Positions 1-6,435 of a DNA stretch of 9,390 nt are shown here, in pieces. The stretch's first letter is position 1, and every line of letters begins with the position of its first letter. The DNA is from an uncultured Methanosarcinales archaeon (GTDB lineage Archaea > Halobacteriota > Methanosarcinia > Methanotrichales > Methanotrichaceae): the NCBI GenBank assembly GCA_937864385.1, contig CALMJN010000027.1, forward strand, positions 1-9,390, written 5' to 3'. Below the pieces are notes generated by a model. That model saw only the letters and a list, made by a program, of their open reading frames with translations, did not search any database and was not told the origin of the DNA. The position numbers were made by a program, and so were the translations under genes.

Positions 1-215
1 ATTTCATCGCGTCGGGAGCCTATTTAAGCCTATCTGTCTATGTCTATGGTTGTTCAGTTCCGAAATCGCTAAGCTGATCTCGCTCTCCTCTATCTTTTTC
101 CCGCTTAATAGGCGGCCATGCCATCCAGACCTAATTGCCGCCGGGATCGCATTCCACCTAAAGGACCCTTATGGCAGTGATATTATGGCAGTGACCTTCA
201 TAAGCATGAAAAACA
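1..215. other. Non-coding region left of the dCMP deaminase gene
   Basis: No convincing gene is present. An AT-rich TATTTAAG at 21-28 is nearly symmetric and could be a TATA box on either strand. On the minus strand an ATG at 7-5 lies close downstream of it, so a gene reading leftwards out of the window may start here. The rest holds CTAT-rich sequence (about 29-49) and the direct repeat described separately. The one long open frame, from TTG at 50, runs into the deaminase gene in another frame and has no coding character. Confidence 0.5.
169..194 (+). repeat. Two 12-bp direct repeats just upstream of the dCMP deaminase start
   Basis: TTATGGCAGTGA occurs at 169-180 and again at 183-194, separated by TA, giving a 14-bp period. 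The second copy overlaps GATATTATGG (179-188), an AT-rich box that would place a transcription start near 205-213, just ahead of the candidate ATGs at 216 and 228. The pair could be a regulator site over the promoter, or a chance or slippage duplication. The identity is directly visible; the function is inferred. Confidence 0.5.
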
Positions 216-686
216 ATGCCAAGCCAGATGACGCCTATGCCCCGCCCCACCCTGGACCAGTACTTCATGGAGATCGCCGCCGTGGTGGCCAAGCGCTCCA
301 CCTGCCTGAGAAACCAGGTGGGTGCGGTCCTGGTCAGGGACAAGCGCATTCTATCCACGGGCTATAACGGCGCTCCGGCGGGGCTGGAGCACTGCGACAG
401 CGTGGGCTGCGCCCGGGAGGGGGTGGAGAGCGGAACCAGACATGAGCGATGCCGGGCGGTGCATGCGGAGCAGAATGCCATCATCCAGGCTGCTCTGCAC
501 GGCATCGGCATCGAGAGGGCGACCCTATATTGCACTCATCAGCCCTGCATCCTCTGTGCCAAGATGATGATCAACGCCCGCATCTCCCGGGTGGTCTATG
601 AAGAGAGCTATCCGGACGGCACAGCACTGCAGTTTCTAAAGCAAGCGGGAATTGAGGTAGAGAGAATGAGCCAGCCTCGTGGATGA
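216..686 (+). CDS. dCMP deaminase (deoxycytidylate deaminase family, ComEB-like)
   Basis: This is a zinc-dependent deaminase expected to convert dCMP to dUMP in the cytoplasm, feeding dTTP synthesis. The 156-residue product has the full cytidine/deoxycytidylate deaminase signature. HAE at residues 83-85 gives the zinc ligand His83 and the proton-shuttling Glu85, and PCxxC at 110-114 gives zinc ligands Cys111 and Cys114. The family hallmarks GYNGAPAG (49-56) and a Cys/His-rich segment (HC at 59-60, C65, RHERC at 75-79) match the extra structural zinc site of dCMP deaminases such as the phage T4 enzyme. Length is normal. An in-frame TGA at 207-209 limits the start to ATG 216, 228 or 237. None has a clear Shine-Dalgarno, so a short or absent leader is likely and the exact start is uncertain. 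It appears to be transcribed alone. A riboflavin-type or competence-type deaminase is less likely given the RHERC segment. Confidence 0.9.
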   Translation: MPSQMTPMPRPTLDQYFMEIAAVVAKRSTCLRNQVGAVLVRDKRILSTGYNGAPAGLEHCDSVGCAREGVESGTRHERCRAVHAEQNAIIQAALHGIGIERATLYCTHQPCILCAKMMINARISRVVYEESYPDGTALQFLKQAGIEVERMSQPRG

Positions 687-718
687 GGGGCCGTCTCTTT
701 TAAGGGCTCTATATTCTG

Positions 719-723
719 TTTTT
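719..723 (+). terminator. T-run after the dCMP deaminase gene
   Basis: A T5 run lies about 33 bases after the stop codon in a T-rich stretch. Short T-runs are sufficient for archaeal RNA polymerase termination. There is no strong hairpin, so this is a weak call. Confidence 0.35.
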
Positions 724-752
724 GCATGCATAAGGCCTAATAGTACTGGAAA

Positions 753-762
753 GAATATTTAA
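753..762 (+). promoter_or_regulatory. TATA box of the VOC-protein gene
   Basis: GAATATTTAA preceded by purine-rich GGAAA resembles an archaeal BRE/TATA element. It predicts a transcription start near 782-785 and a leader of about 30 bases, which carries GAGGG (803-807) seven bases before the ATG at 815. Confidence 0.55.
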
Positions 763-814
763 GGATGCAATGCGGATGTAGCTATGTCAAAAAGGGACTT
801 ACGAGGGCGAGATA

Positions 815-1165
815 ATGCCGAGCATTGTTCATTTTGAGATACCGGTCGACGAGCCGCAGAGGGCAAGGGATTTCTACTCCGGCCTATTCGGATGGAAGAT
901 TGAGAGCTTTCCTGGCATGGATTATATGATGATCGACACCTTCGGCCCCGGCGGAGGAATGATGAAGCGGGTGCATCCGGGCCAGCAGATAACCGACTAC
1001 TTTGGAGTGCCATCCGTGGAGGAGTACGCGGCCAAGGTGGAGAAGCTGGGAGGAAAGGTATTGGTCCCCAAGACGGCCGTCCCGGGCATGGGATATTTTG
1101 TGATCTGCCTGGACACGGAGAATAATGTCTTTGGGTTATGGGAGATGGACATGGGTGCTAAATAG
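815..1165 (+). CDS. VOC-superfamily (glyoxalase/bleomycin-resistance fold) protein
   Basis: The 116-residue product is a single vicinal-oxygen-chelate domain made of two beta-alpha-beta-beta-beta modules. The first starts with IVHFEIPV (4-11) followed by the helix RARDFYSGLFGW (16-27). The second contains a helix EEYAAKVEKLGGKV (69-82) and ends with the strand NNVFGLWE (103-110). His6 and Glu110 sit where VOC enzymes place metal ligands, and GMGYF...DTENN is typical of the glyoxalase-like subgroup. Members include isomerases, dioxygenases, lyases and binding proteins, so the substrate cannot be assigned; nothing specifically indicates methylglyoxal detoxification. It is probably a cytosolic homodimer. 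The start is supported by GAGGG seven bases upstream and an upstream TATA box. It appears monocistronic, as the next gene is 262 bases away with its own leader. Confidence 0.8.
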   Translation: MPSIVHFEIPVDEPQRARDFYSGLFGWKIESFPGMDYMMIDTFGPGGGMMKRVHPGQQITDYFGVPSVEEYAAKVEKLGGKVLVPKTAVPGMGYFVICLDTENNVFGLWEMDMGAK

Positions 1166-1170
1166 CACCC
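1153..1170 (+). terminator. Hairpin spanning the stop codon of the VOC gene
   Basis: GGGTGCT (1153-1159) and AGCACCC (1164-1170) form a perfect 7-bp stem with an AAAT loop, and the TAG stop (1163-1165) lies inside it. No long T-run follows (only TTT shortly after), so it may stabilise the mRNA 3' end rather than terminate transcription. Confidence 0.4.
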
Positions 1171-1192
1171 TGGCACATTTATGGGGCAAGAG

Positions 1193-1200
1193 GCTTTAAA
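1193..1200 (+). promoter_or_regulatory. Possible TATA box far upstream of fdhA
   Basis: GCTTTAAA within AGGCTTTAAAGC would start transcription near 1225 and give a leader of about 200 bases. A second candidate, CTAATACAA at 1388-1396, would give a leader of about 10 bases. The sequence alone does not decide between them. Confidence 0.25.
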
Positions 1201-1340
1201 GCAGCAGGTTGAGCGCAATCAAGGGATCCGATTTTAGCTTCCGAAGGGATATTGCCCGTTCCTGCTCGGCGGATGTTTTATTGCCCTTTATGCAGTCCGC
1301 GCTATGCTTTGAATTTGAAACTCGGGGCTTATGGCATTAT

Positions 1341-1377
1341 CGGGCTGCCTGATGGATTCCAAATCAGGCCAATCCCG
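1341..1377 (+). promoter_or_regulatory. Inverted repeat upstream of the formate dehydrogenase operon
   Basis: GCCTGAT (1347-1353) and ATCAGGC (1363-1369) are perfect inverted repeats around a 9-base spacer. An outer CGGG (1341-1344) pairs with CCCG (1374-1377) across a small internal loop. If the promoter is at 1388-1396, this is a dyad operator just upstream of the TATA box. If the promoter is at 1193-1200, it is a hairpin in the mRNA leader. Either would suit control of the operon. The symmetry is seen directly; the role is inferred. Confidence 0.45.
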
Positions 1378-1427
1378 GAGCAACCTTCTAATACAATCAA
1401 TCCTTACCCTTGGCAGGCGCGGTTGGC

Positions 1428-4178
1428 ATGTCGGCGATTAAACTCAAGATCGATGGTCTGACGGTAGAGGTTCCCCAAGGATCCACCATCATGGATGCGG
1501 CTCGCAAGGCAGGGGTATATGTCCCGGCTCTCTGCGACCATCCGGACCTCAAACCCATAGGCTCCTGTAAGCTGTGCATAGTATCGGTAAAGGGCATGGA
1601 CTGCTATCCCACAGCCTGCAACACCCCGGCTGAGGAAGGCATGGTGGTGGAGACCTGCACCGATGAGCTTCAGGAGATGAGGCGGCATACCCTGGAGATG
1701 CTCCTGGCTCTCACCAACCATCCCACCAGCTGCCTCTTCTGCGAGAGAAAGAACGAATGCGGGGACCTTCGGGAGTGCATGAGAAAGTTCCCGGTTACTG
1801 TGGGCTGCAAGTACTGCCCCCAGAACGGCGAATGCGAGCTGCAGCGGGCCGTGGAGTTTGTGGGCCTGGAAAAAATCCGCTATGATATAGCCTACAGGAA
1901 TATGCCCGTCCTGCGGGAGCCGTTTTTCGACAGGGACTACAACCTCTGCATCCTCTGCGGTCGATGCATACGGATCTGCCAGGAGGTGAGGGGAGAGGGA
2001 GTGCTCTTTAGCAACACCGACTTTCACCGCATGCACTGGATTGGCCCGGAGTGCCTCCAGGACTCCGACTGCAGGTTCTGCGGAGCCTGCGTCGATGTCT
2101 GCCCCACCGGCGCCCTTTACGCCAGATTTGAGAGATGGCAGAGGCCGGAGAAGACCGTCTCCACCGTCTGCCCCTACTGCGGAGTGGGCTGCCAGATGGA
2201 GGTTGGGGTGCTGGAAAACCGCCCAGTCCGGGTGAGAGGAAAGAGGGATGCCCTTCCCAATTCCGGCCAGCTCTGCGTCAAGGGCCGGTTCGGCCTGGGA
2301 TTTGTGGATAGCCCTGAAAGGCTGACCGTCCCCCTCATAAGAAGAAACGGAAAGCTGGAGCCGGCCACCTGGGATGAGGCCCTGGATCTGATTGCCGGAA
2401 AGCTGCAGAATATCAAGGGCGACAGCTTTGCCTTTCTCTCCTCAGCCAAGTGCAGCAATGAGGAGAACTACCTGGCCCAGAAGTTCACCCGCCTGGTGAT
2501 GCAGACCAACAACATCGACCACTGCGCCCGGCTCTGCCATGCCTCCACTGTATCCGCCCTGGCCCTGGCCTTCGGCAGCGGGGCCATGACCAACTCCATA
2601 TCTGAGCTGGCCGATGCCAAATGCATTCTGATCATAGGCTCCAATACCTCGGAGCAGCATCCGGTCATAGCTTTAAAGATAAAAGAGGCCAAGAGAAGGG
2701 GCGCCAAGATCATAGTGGCCAATCCCCGCTGGATCGACCTGTGCCGTATTGCCGACATCTGGCTGCGCCATACCCCGGGAACGGATGTGCCGCTGGTCTT
2801 GGAGATGTGCCGGGTCATACTGGAGGAAGATCTGCTGGACCGGCATTTCATCGAGGAGAGGACGGAGGGCTTTGCCGAGTTCAAGGAGTCCCTCTCCAGG
2901 CTCTCATCGGCTGACGCCAGCCGCATCACCGGGATCGCTCCCGAGCTGCTCCGGGAAGCGGCGCGGCTCTATGCCCGCTGCGGGCCCTCCTCCATCATCT
3001 ATTCCATGGGCATCACCCAGCACTCCCATGGCGTGGACAATATCTTCGCTCTGGCCAATTTGGCCATGATGACCGGCAACATAGGCAAGCCATCCTCGGG
3101 CATCAACCCCCTGCGGGGCCAGAACAATGTGCAGGGCTCCTGCGACATGGGGGCTCTGCCCAACCTTCTCCCCGCCTACCAGGCTATAAATAACAACGAG
3201 CTGCGGGGCAAGTTCGAGAAGGCCTGGGGAGAAGCGCTGCCGGACAAGACCGGCCTGACTGTGGTGGAGATGATGAACGCCGCAGGAACAGGAGAGATAC
3301 GGGCCATGTATATCATGGGCGAGAACCCGGCCGTGAGCGATCCGGACATCAGCCATGTGATCGAGGCCCTGAAATCCCTGGACTTCCTGGTGGTCCAGGA
3401 CATCTTCCTCTCGGAGACGGCAGCCCTTGCCCATGTGGTCTTGCCCGCCACCTCCGGCCTGGAGAAGGATGGGACGTTCACCAACACCGAGAGGCGGGTG
3501 CAGAGGATCAGAAAAGCCATCGAGCCCGTAGGCGAGTCCAGGCCTGACTGGATGATAATCTCCGACCTGGCGGCCCGCATGGGCTATGGCGATCAGTTCT
3601 GCTACCGCCACCCCTCCCAGATCATGGACGAGGCCTCGGCACTCTCTCCCAGCTACGGCGGTATCAGCTACCAGCGGCTGGAGGGAGACGGCCTGCAATG
3701 GCCCTGCCCCCAGCCGGACCACCCGGGAACAGCATACCTGCATAAGGGCCAGTTCACCAGAGGCAGGGGCAAGTTCAACCTCGTCGACTACCGGCCGTCC
3801 ATGGAGCTTCCCGATGAGGAGTATCCCTTCATACTCACCACCGGCAGGGTGCTGTGCCATTATCATACCGGAACCATGACCCGCAAGGTGGGTGACCTCA
3901 ATATTCTGCGGCCGGGGGAGCTGGTGGAGATCAATCCCCAGGACGCCCGCTCTCTGGGCATAGAAGACGGCGAGATCGTCGAGGTGCGGTCCAGGCGCGG
4001 CTGCCTGCATGCCAAAGCCAGGACCACGGAGAAGTCACCCGCAGGGGTGGTATTCATGACCTTCCACTTCTCAGAGACGCCCACCAATGTCCTGACCAAT
4101 CCAGCCCTTGACCCCATCGCCAAGATACCCGAACTGAAGGTTTGTGCGGTGAATGTGAGCAAGATCAGAGGAGAATAG
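1428..4178 (+). CDS. fdhA: NuoG-like formate dehydrogenase, catalytic alpha subunit (Mo/W-bis-MGD, Cys type)
   Basis: The 916-residue cytoplasmic enzyme (no signal peptide) should interconvert formate and CO2. Domains in order: a plant-type [2Fe-2S] ferredoxin (Cys36, 47, 50, 64); a NuoG-type His/Cys cluster motif H98-x3-C102-x2-C105-x5-C111; a second Cys motif C127-x2-C130-x5-C136 ending in ECELQ; two [4Fe-4S] motifs (C174/177/180/184 and C215/218/221/225); then the molybdopterin oxidoreductase part. The latter opens with its own [4Fe-4S] site C248-x2-C251-x3-C255-x27-C283. Formate dehydrogenase active-site marks are Cys370-His371 in CARLCHAS (366-373), where E. coli FdhF has Sec140-His141, and Arg563 in RGQNNVQG (563-570), matching FdhF Arg333. 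The C-terminal MGD-binding domain covers about 800-905. ATG 1428 is preferred over the in-frame TTG at 1410 because the ferredoxin fold begins directly after it; the ribosome-binding site is poor. The next gene starts four bases after the stop. Methanogen F420-linked FdhA lacks this N-terminal NuoG-like part, so a bacterial-type origin is possible. Confidence 0.9.
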   Translation: MSAIKLKIDGLTVEVPQGSTIMDAARKAGVYVPALCDHPDLKPIGSCKLCIVSVKGMDCYPTACNTPAEEGMVVETCTDELQEMRRHTLEMLLALTNHPTSCLFCERKNECGDLRECMRKFPVTVGCKYCPQNGECELQRAVEFVGLEKIRYDIAYRNMPVLREPFFDRDYNLCILCGRCIRICQEVRGEGVLFSNTDFHRMHWIGPECLQDSDCRFCGACVDVCPTGALYARFERWQRPEKTVSTVCPYCGVGCQMEVGVLENRPVRVRGKRDALPNSGQLCVKGRFGLGFVDSPERLTVPLIRRNGKLEPATWDEALDLIAGKLQNIKGDSFAFLSSAKCSNEENYLAQKFTRLVMQTNNIDHCARLCHASTVSALALAFGSGAMTNSISELADAKCILIIGSNTSEQHPVIALKIKEAKRRGAKIIVANPRWIDLCRIADIWLRHTPGTDVPLVLEMCRVILEEDLLDRHFIEERTEGFAEFKESLSRLSSADASRITGIAPELLREAARLYARCGPSSIIYSMGITQHSHGVDNIFALANLAMMTGNIGKPSSGINPLRGQNNVQGSCDMGALPNLLPAYQAINNNELRGKFEKAWGEALPDKTGLTVVEMMNAAGTGEIRAMYIMGENPAVSDPDISHVIEALKSLDFLVVQDIFLSETAALAHVVLPATSGLEKDGTFTNTERRVQRIRKAIEPVGESRPDWMIISDLAARMGYGDQFCYRHPSQIMDEASALSPSYGGISYQRLEGDGLQWPCPQPDHPGTAYLHKGQFTRGRGKFNLVDYRPSMELPDEEYPFILTTGRVLCHYHTGTMTRKVGDLNILRPGELVEINPQDARSLGIEDGEIVEVRSRRGCLHAKARTTEKSPAGVVFMTFHFSETPTNVLTNPALDPIAKIPELKVCAVNVSKIRGE

Positions 4179-4182
4179 AAGA

Positions 4183-5109
4183 ATGTACGAGATAGTCAAG
4201 AACGAAACTATTGTCCCCAATATCGTCTATATGAGCTTTCGGGCTCCCAAGATCGCCAGCACCGCCCGTCCGGGCCAGTTCGTGATCATCCGGGTTGATG
4301 AGAGAGGAGAGAGGATACCCATGGGCCTCGCAGGGTGGGATGAGAAAGAGGGAACTGTGGATATACTGTTCTACATCCTGGGAACCAGCACCGCCAAGCT
4401 CTCTACTCTAAAAGTGGGCCAGAGCGTAGCCAACATCGCCGGACCCCTGGGAAAGCCCACGGAGATTGAGAACTTCGGCCGGGTCATCTGCGCCTGCGGC
4501 TGCTTTGGGGTGGGGCCCACCCTGCCTCTGATCAAGGCCCTCAAGGAGAAGGGCAATTATGTGGTGACGGTTGTGGAAGGCCGGGGTCCGGCTTTTATCT
4601 TCTGGGTGGATCGGCTCAAGGAGTATAGCGATGAGGTTCATGTGGTGGCCGGCTGCGGCAAGACCGCCTGGGCCAATGAATTCATCGAGCAGGAGCTGGC
4701 ATCCGGAGAGAAGATCGACCGGATATTCGCTCATGGCTGTCCCTTTATGATGAAGGTATCCTCCGAGGCATCCAAGCCCATGGGAGTGGAGACCATTGTG
4801 AGTTTGACCCCGATCATGGTGGACGGAACCGGCATGTGCGGAGCCTGCCGGGTGGAGGTCGGTGGGGAGACCAAGTTCGCCTGCGTGGACGGCCCGGATT
4901 TCAGCGGCCATGCCATCAACTGGGACGGACTGGTGCTCCGGCTGCGCCAGCTCATTCCGGAAGAGGATAAATCGTTCAATATCTGGGAGAGGGACAACTG
5001 GCATAAGCTCATGGACTGCCGGCAGAAGAAGAGCTTCAATCCGGCCAAGAGAAGGCTGATATCCGAGCTGGAGCATGAGGAAGGTAGCTGCAAGCTGGCG
5101 GGAGCTTGA
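4183..5109 (+). CDS. NfnA/SudB-like FAD/NAD-binding [2Fe-2S] oxidoreductase subunit
   Basis: The 308-residue protein belongs to the ferredoxin reductase family that includes NfnA, SudB (sulfide dehydrogenase) and PyrK. It has an N-terminal FAD-binding beta-barrel with ERIPMGLAGWD (43-53, the family's RIPLTIAD-like FAD motif). A Rossmann NAD(P)-binding domain begins GRVICACGCFGVGPTLPLIK (99-118). A C-terminal [2Fe-2S] motif has Asp214, Cys219, Cys222 and Cys234, followed by ACVDGPDF (233-240). In Thermotoga NfnA this cluster is held by one Asp and three Cys, which fits here. GAGGAG at 4168-4173 is a good ribosome-binding site, and the gap of four bases from fdhA implies one transcript and one complex. 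It most likely passes electrons between the FdhA FeS chain and NAD(H). The usual NfnB partner is not adjacent. About 45 C-terminal residues rich in charge plus Cys279 and Cys303 extend past the recognisable domain. Cofactor preference (NAD versus NADP) cannot be read here. Confidence 0.85.
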   Translation: MYEIVKNETIVPNIVYMSFRAPKIASTARPGQFVIIRVDERGERIPMGLAGWDEKEGTVDILFYILGTSTAKLSTLKVGQSVANIAGPLGKPTEIENFGRVICACGCFGVGPTLPLIKALKEKGNYVVTVVEGRGPAFIFWVDRLKEYSDEVHVVAGCGKTAWANEFIEQELASGEKIDRIFAHGCPFMMKVSSEASKPMGVETIVSLTPIMVDGTGMCGACRVEVGGETKFACVDGPDFSGHAINWDGLVLRLRQLIPEEDKSFNIWERDNWHKLMDCRQKKSFNPAKRRLISELEHEEGSCKLAGA

Positions 5110-5148
5110 TCCATCGCTCTTTTTCCCGGGAAAGCAGTTCAGGCTCCC
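5100..5148 (+). terminator. Candidate terminator of the fdh operon
   Basis: A T5 run (5120-5124) follows the stop by 11 bases and is a plausible archaeal termination signal. GGGAGCTT (5100-5107) can also pair with AGGCTCCC (5141-5148), including one G-U pair. The intervening palindrome TTTCCCGGGAAA (5122-5133) has no loop and is probably incidental. Confidence 0.4.
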
Positions 5149-5183
5149 ATTGATCTTTCTGCCTTCCCATCAATAAGTACTTG

Positions 5184-6203
5184 TCAGGAGCGAAATTTAA
5201 GGGGGATGGCCCCGCGAATCAGGCGCTGCCAGAGAGAACGATTGTGCCTCTCGCAGCAGTTCAGAAGTTCCATATCGTTTCTCGTGTAAAGAGTTCTTAT
5301 GCAGTATTCAAAGTCAATGGGGCGGTGAGGATACCTCCTCGGCCCCTTACCCTCTCCCCAGCTCTTCATCCTGGAGTCCATATGCTGGGAGAGAAATTCC
5401 GTCTCCCAGCAGGCCCGGCATAGCCCCGACTTCTGCTCTTTCTCTCCGCTCACATCCAAAACTTCCCTTGAATAGCCCCGCCTGGGAACAATGGGGCTGT
5501 ATATGGTAAACCAGGATGCACAGACGGCCTCAACTCCGAGGTCGAATAGGATTTGTATGGCCTTGAGAGCCGCATTCCCAACAATCCTATGATCCTCATG
5601 CTCATCAGAGTTCCAGCACACTGCATCGCTGCCGTGAGAATTGATATAGACCAGATCTCTGGAGTAGCCTTGAGCGGTGATATGGTCATAGATCTCCCGG
5701 GCCAGGCTTTCCGCTATGCTGCTGGTGAAGGCCTCTTCCCTCTGGCTTAAGGAGCCGTCTGGATAAAGAGACCCTCCGCCATAGCACAGCTGCCTTGCCT
5801 CCACATCCCTGCCAATCAGGTCTGCCACTCTGCTCCTCCAGTCCCTCCCCTCTCCAAATGAGGATGGATGTCGGGCGGGGTGCAGCGCCCATCCGGAATC
5901 ATCGAATTCTATCCCGCAGCGCTTTGCCGCCAGATCTCTTGAATATTTATCTCTGGCCAGCTCGCTACCGTCAGGCGCTTTCCAGCTTACGGATTTCAGA
6001 TCATTGATCTTCAGCCACGGTCGACCGGAATTCGGATCGTACGCCGATTCATAGGCATACTCCACCTCATCTGCGCCGCCATCGGTAACCACAACCCACA
6101 TGAGGGGATGCCTTCCCAGGTTTAATTTGAACAAGGATCCCGACATGCCCACATCGATATCATCCGGATGGGCCCCGATATACACTGCTAGCCTGTCGTC
6201 CAT
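5184..6203 (-). CDS. PIG-L family zinc-dependent N-deacetylase (LmbE-like)
   Basis: The 339-residue protein starts with a beta-strand and the AHPDD motif at 11-15 (His12 and Asp15 zinc ligands, Asp14 general base by analogy with MshB). The matching HEDHR motif at 202-206 gives His202 (catalytic electrophile in MshB) and zinc ligand His205. PIG-L enzymes remove acetyl groups from GlcNAc-containing substrates such as GlcNAc-inositol lipids, mycothiol precursors or polysaccharide intermediates. The substrate here is unknown. It is longer than the usual 220-270 residues: about 40-185 contains an extended insertion, and a Cys-rich tail follows (C262, C265, C301, C316, C317). No signal peptide or membrane segment is seen, so it is cytoplasmic. 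GAGGG (plus-strand complement at 6207-6211) lies close before the ATG. It converges on the fdh operon and diverges from the 78-aa gene. A sugar nucleotidyltransferase lies nearby but on a separate transcript. Confidence 0.85.
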   Translation of the reverse strand: MDDRLAVYIGAHPDDIDVGMSGSLFKLNLGRHPLMWVVVTDGGADEVEYAYESAYDPNSGRPWLKINDLKSVSWKAPDGSELARDKYSRDLAAKRCGIEFDDSGWALHPARHPSSFGEGRDWRSRVADLIGRDVEARQLCYGGGSLYPDGSLSQREEAFTSSIAESLAREIYDHITAQGYSRDLVYINSHGSDAVCWNSDEHEDHRIVGNAALKAIQILFDLGVEAVCASWFTIYSPIVPRRGYSREVLDVSGEKEQKSGLCRACWETEFLSQHMDSRMKSWGEGKGPRRYPHRPIDFEYCIRTLYTRNDMELLNCCERHNRSLWQRLIRGAIPLKFRS

Positions 6204-6261
6204 TTTCCCTCACGGTTTTGGGCTGGATATCGCCGCACCTAAAGCCACCCATTTGTCTGGG

Positions 6262-6274
6262 ATTTAAGTATTTG
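6262..6274 (-). promoter_or_regulatory. TATA box of the PIG-L gene
   Basis: Read on the minus strand this is AATACTTAAAT-like sequence about 60 bases before the ATG at 6203. It predicts a start near 6240 and a leader of about 35 bases that includes the GAGGG site. Confidence 0.45.
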
Positions 6275-6281
6275 CAGTTGA

Positions 6282-6335
6282 GATCAAATTGATCCAGACA
6301 TATTAAAATTCACTTTCCGTCCAGATCTGCTGGAC
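6282..6335. promoter_or_regulatory. Two dyad-symmetric elements in the divergent intergenic region
   Basis: GATCAAATTGATC (6282-6294) is a palindrome around a central A. GTCCAG-ATCTG-CTGGAC (6319-6335) is a 6-bp inverted repeat with a 5-base spacer. Both lie in the 232-bp gap between the divergent PIG-L and 78-aa genes and could be regulator sites shared by the two promoters. The symmetry is seen; binding is inferred. Confidence 0.3.
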
Positions 6336-6366
6336 TGGCCCGACCGGAGATGAAGACAGACCGGCT

Positions 6367-6376
6367 GCTATAAAGA
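6367..6376 (+). promoter_or_regulatory. TATA box of the 78-aa protein gene
   Basis: GCTATAAAGA would set transcription to start near 6397-6400, leaving a leader of about 35-40 bases that carries the strong GGAGGG site at 6424-6429. Confidence 0.5.
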
Positions 6377-6435
6377 GCCTGAACGAAAGGTACTTATTTG
6401 CCTGAAAACCTGTAAGCAGAAGAGGAGGGCACGAG

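Noticed and set aside
50..367. Open frame of 105 codons starting at TTG
   Set aside because: It overlaps the dCMP deaminase in another frame, has no ribosome-binding site, and its C-terminal part is a frame-shifted reading of the deaminase.
1181..1237. 18-codon ATG frame after the VOC gene
   Set aside because: There is no ribosome-binding site, no well-placed promoter and no compositional sign of a real peptide.
1252..1461. Open frame with a CPLC motif before fdhA (69 codons)
   Set aside because: It has a weak start, lies partly inside fdhA, and has no recognisable domain. The CxxC alone is not evidence of a gene.
2904..4010. Long minus-strand open frame of 368 codons opposite fdhA
   Set aside because: It lies wholly antisense to the well-supported fdhA; GC-rich third codon positions produce such antisense frames. 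The translation is low-complexity with no domain.
5122..5133. Perfect palindrome TTTCCCGGGAAA after the fdh operon
   Set aside because: Without a loop it cannot form a stable RNA hairpin, and it lies between convergent genes where an operator is unlikely. It is probably incidental.
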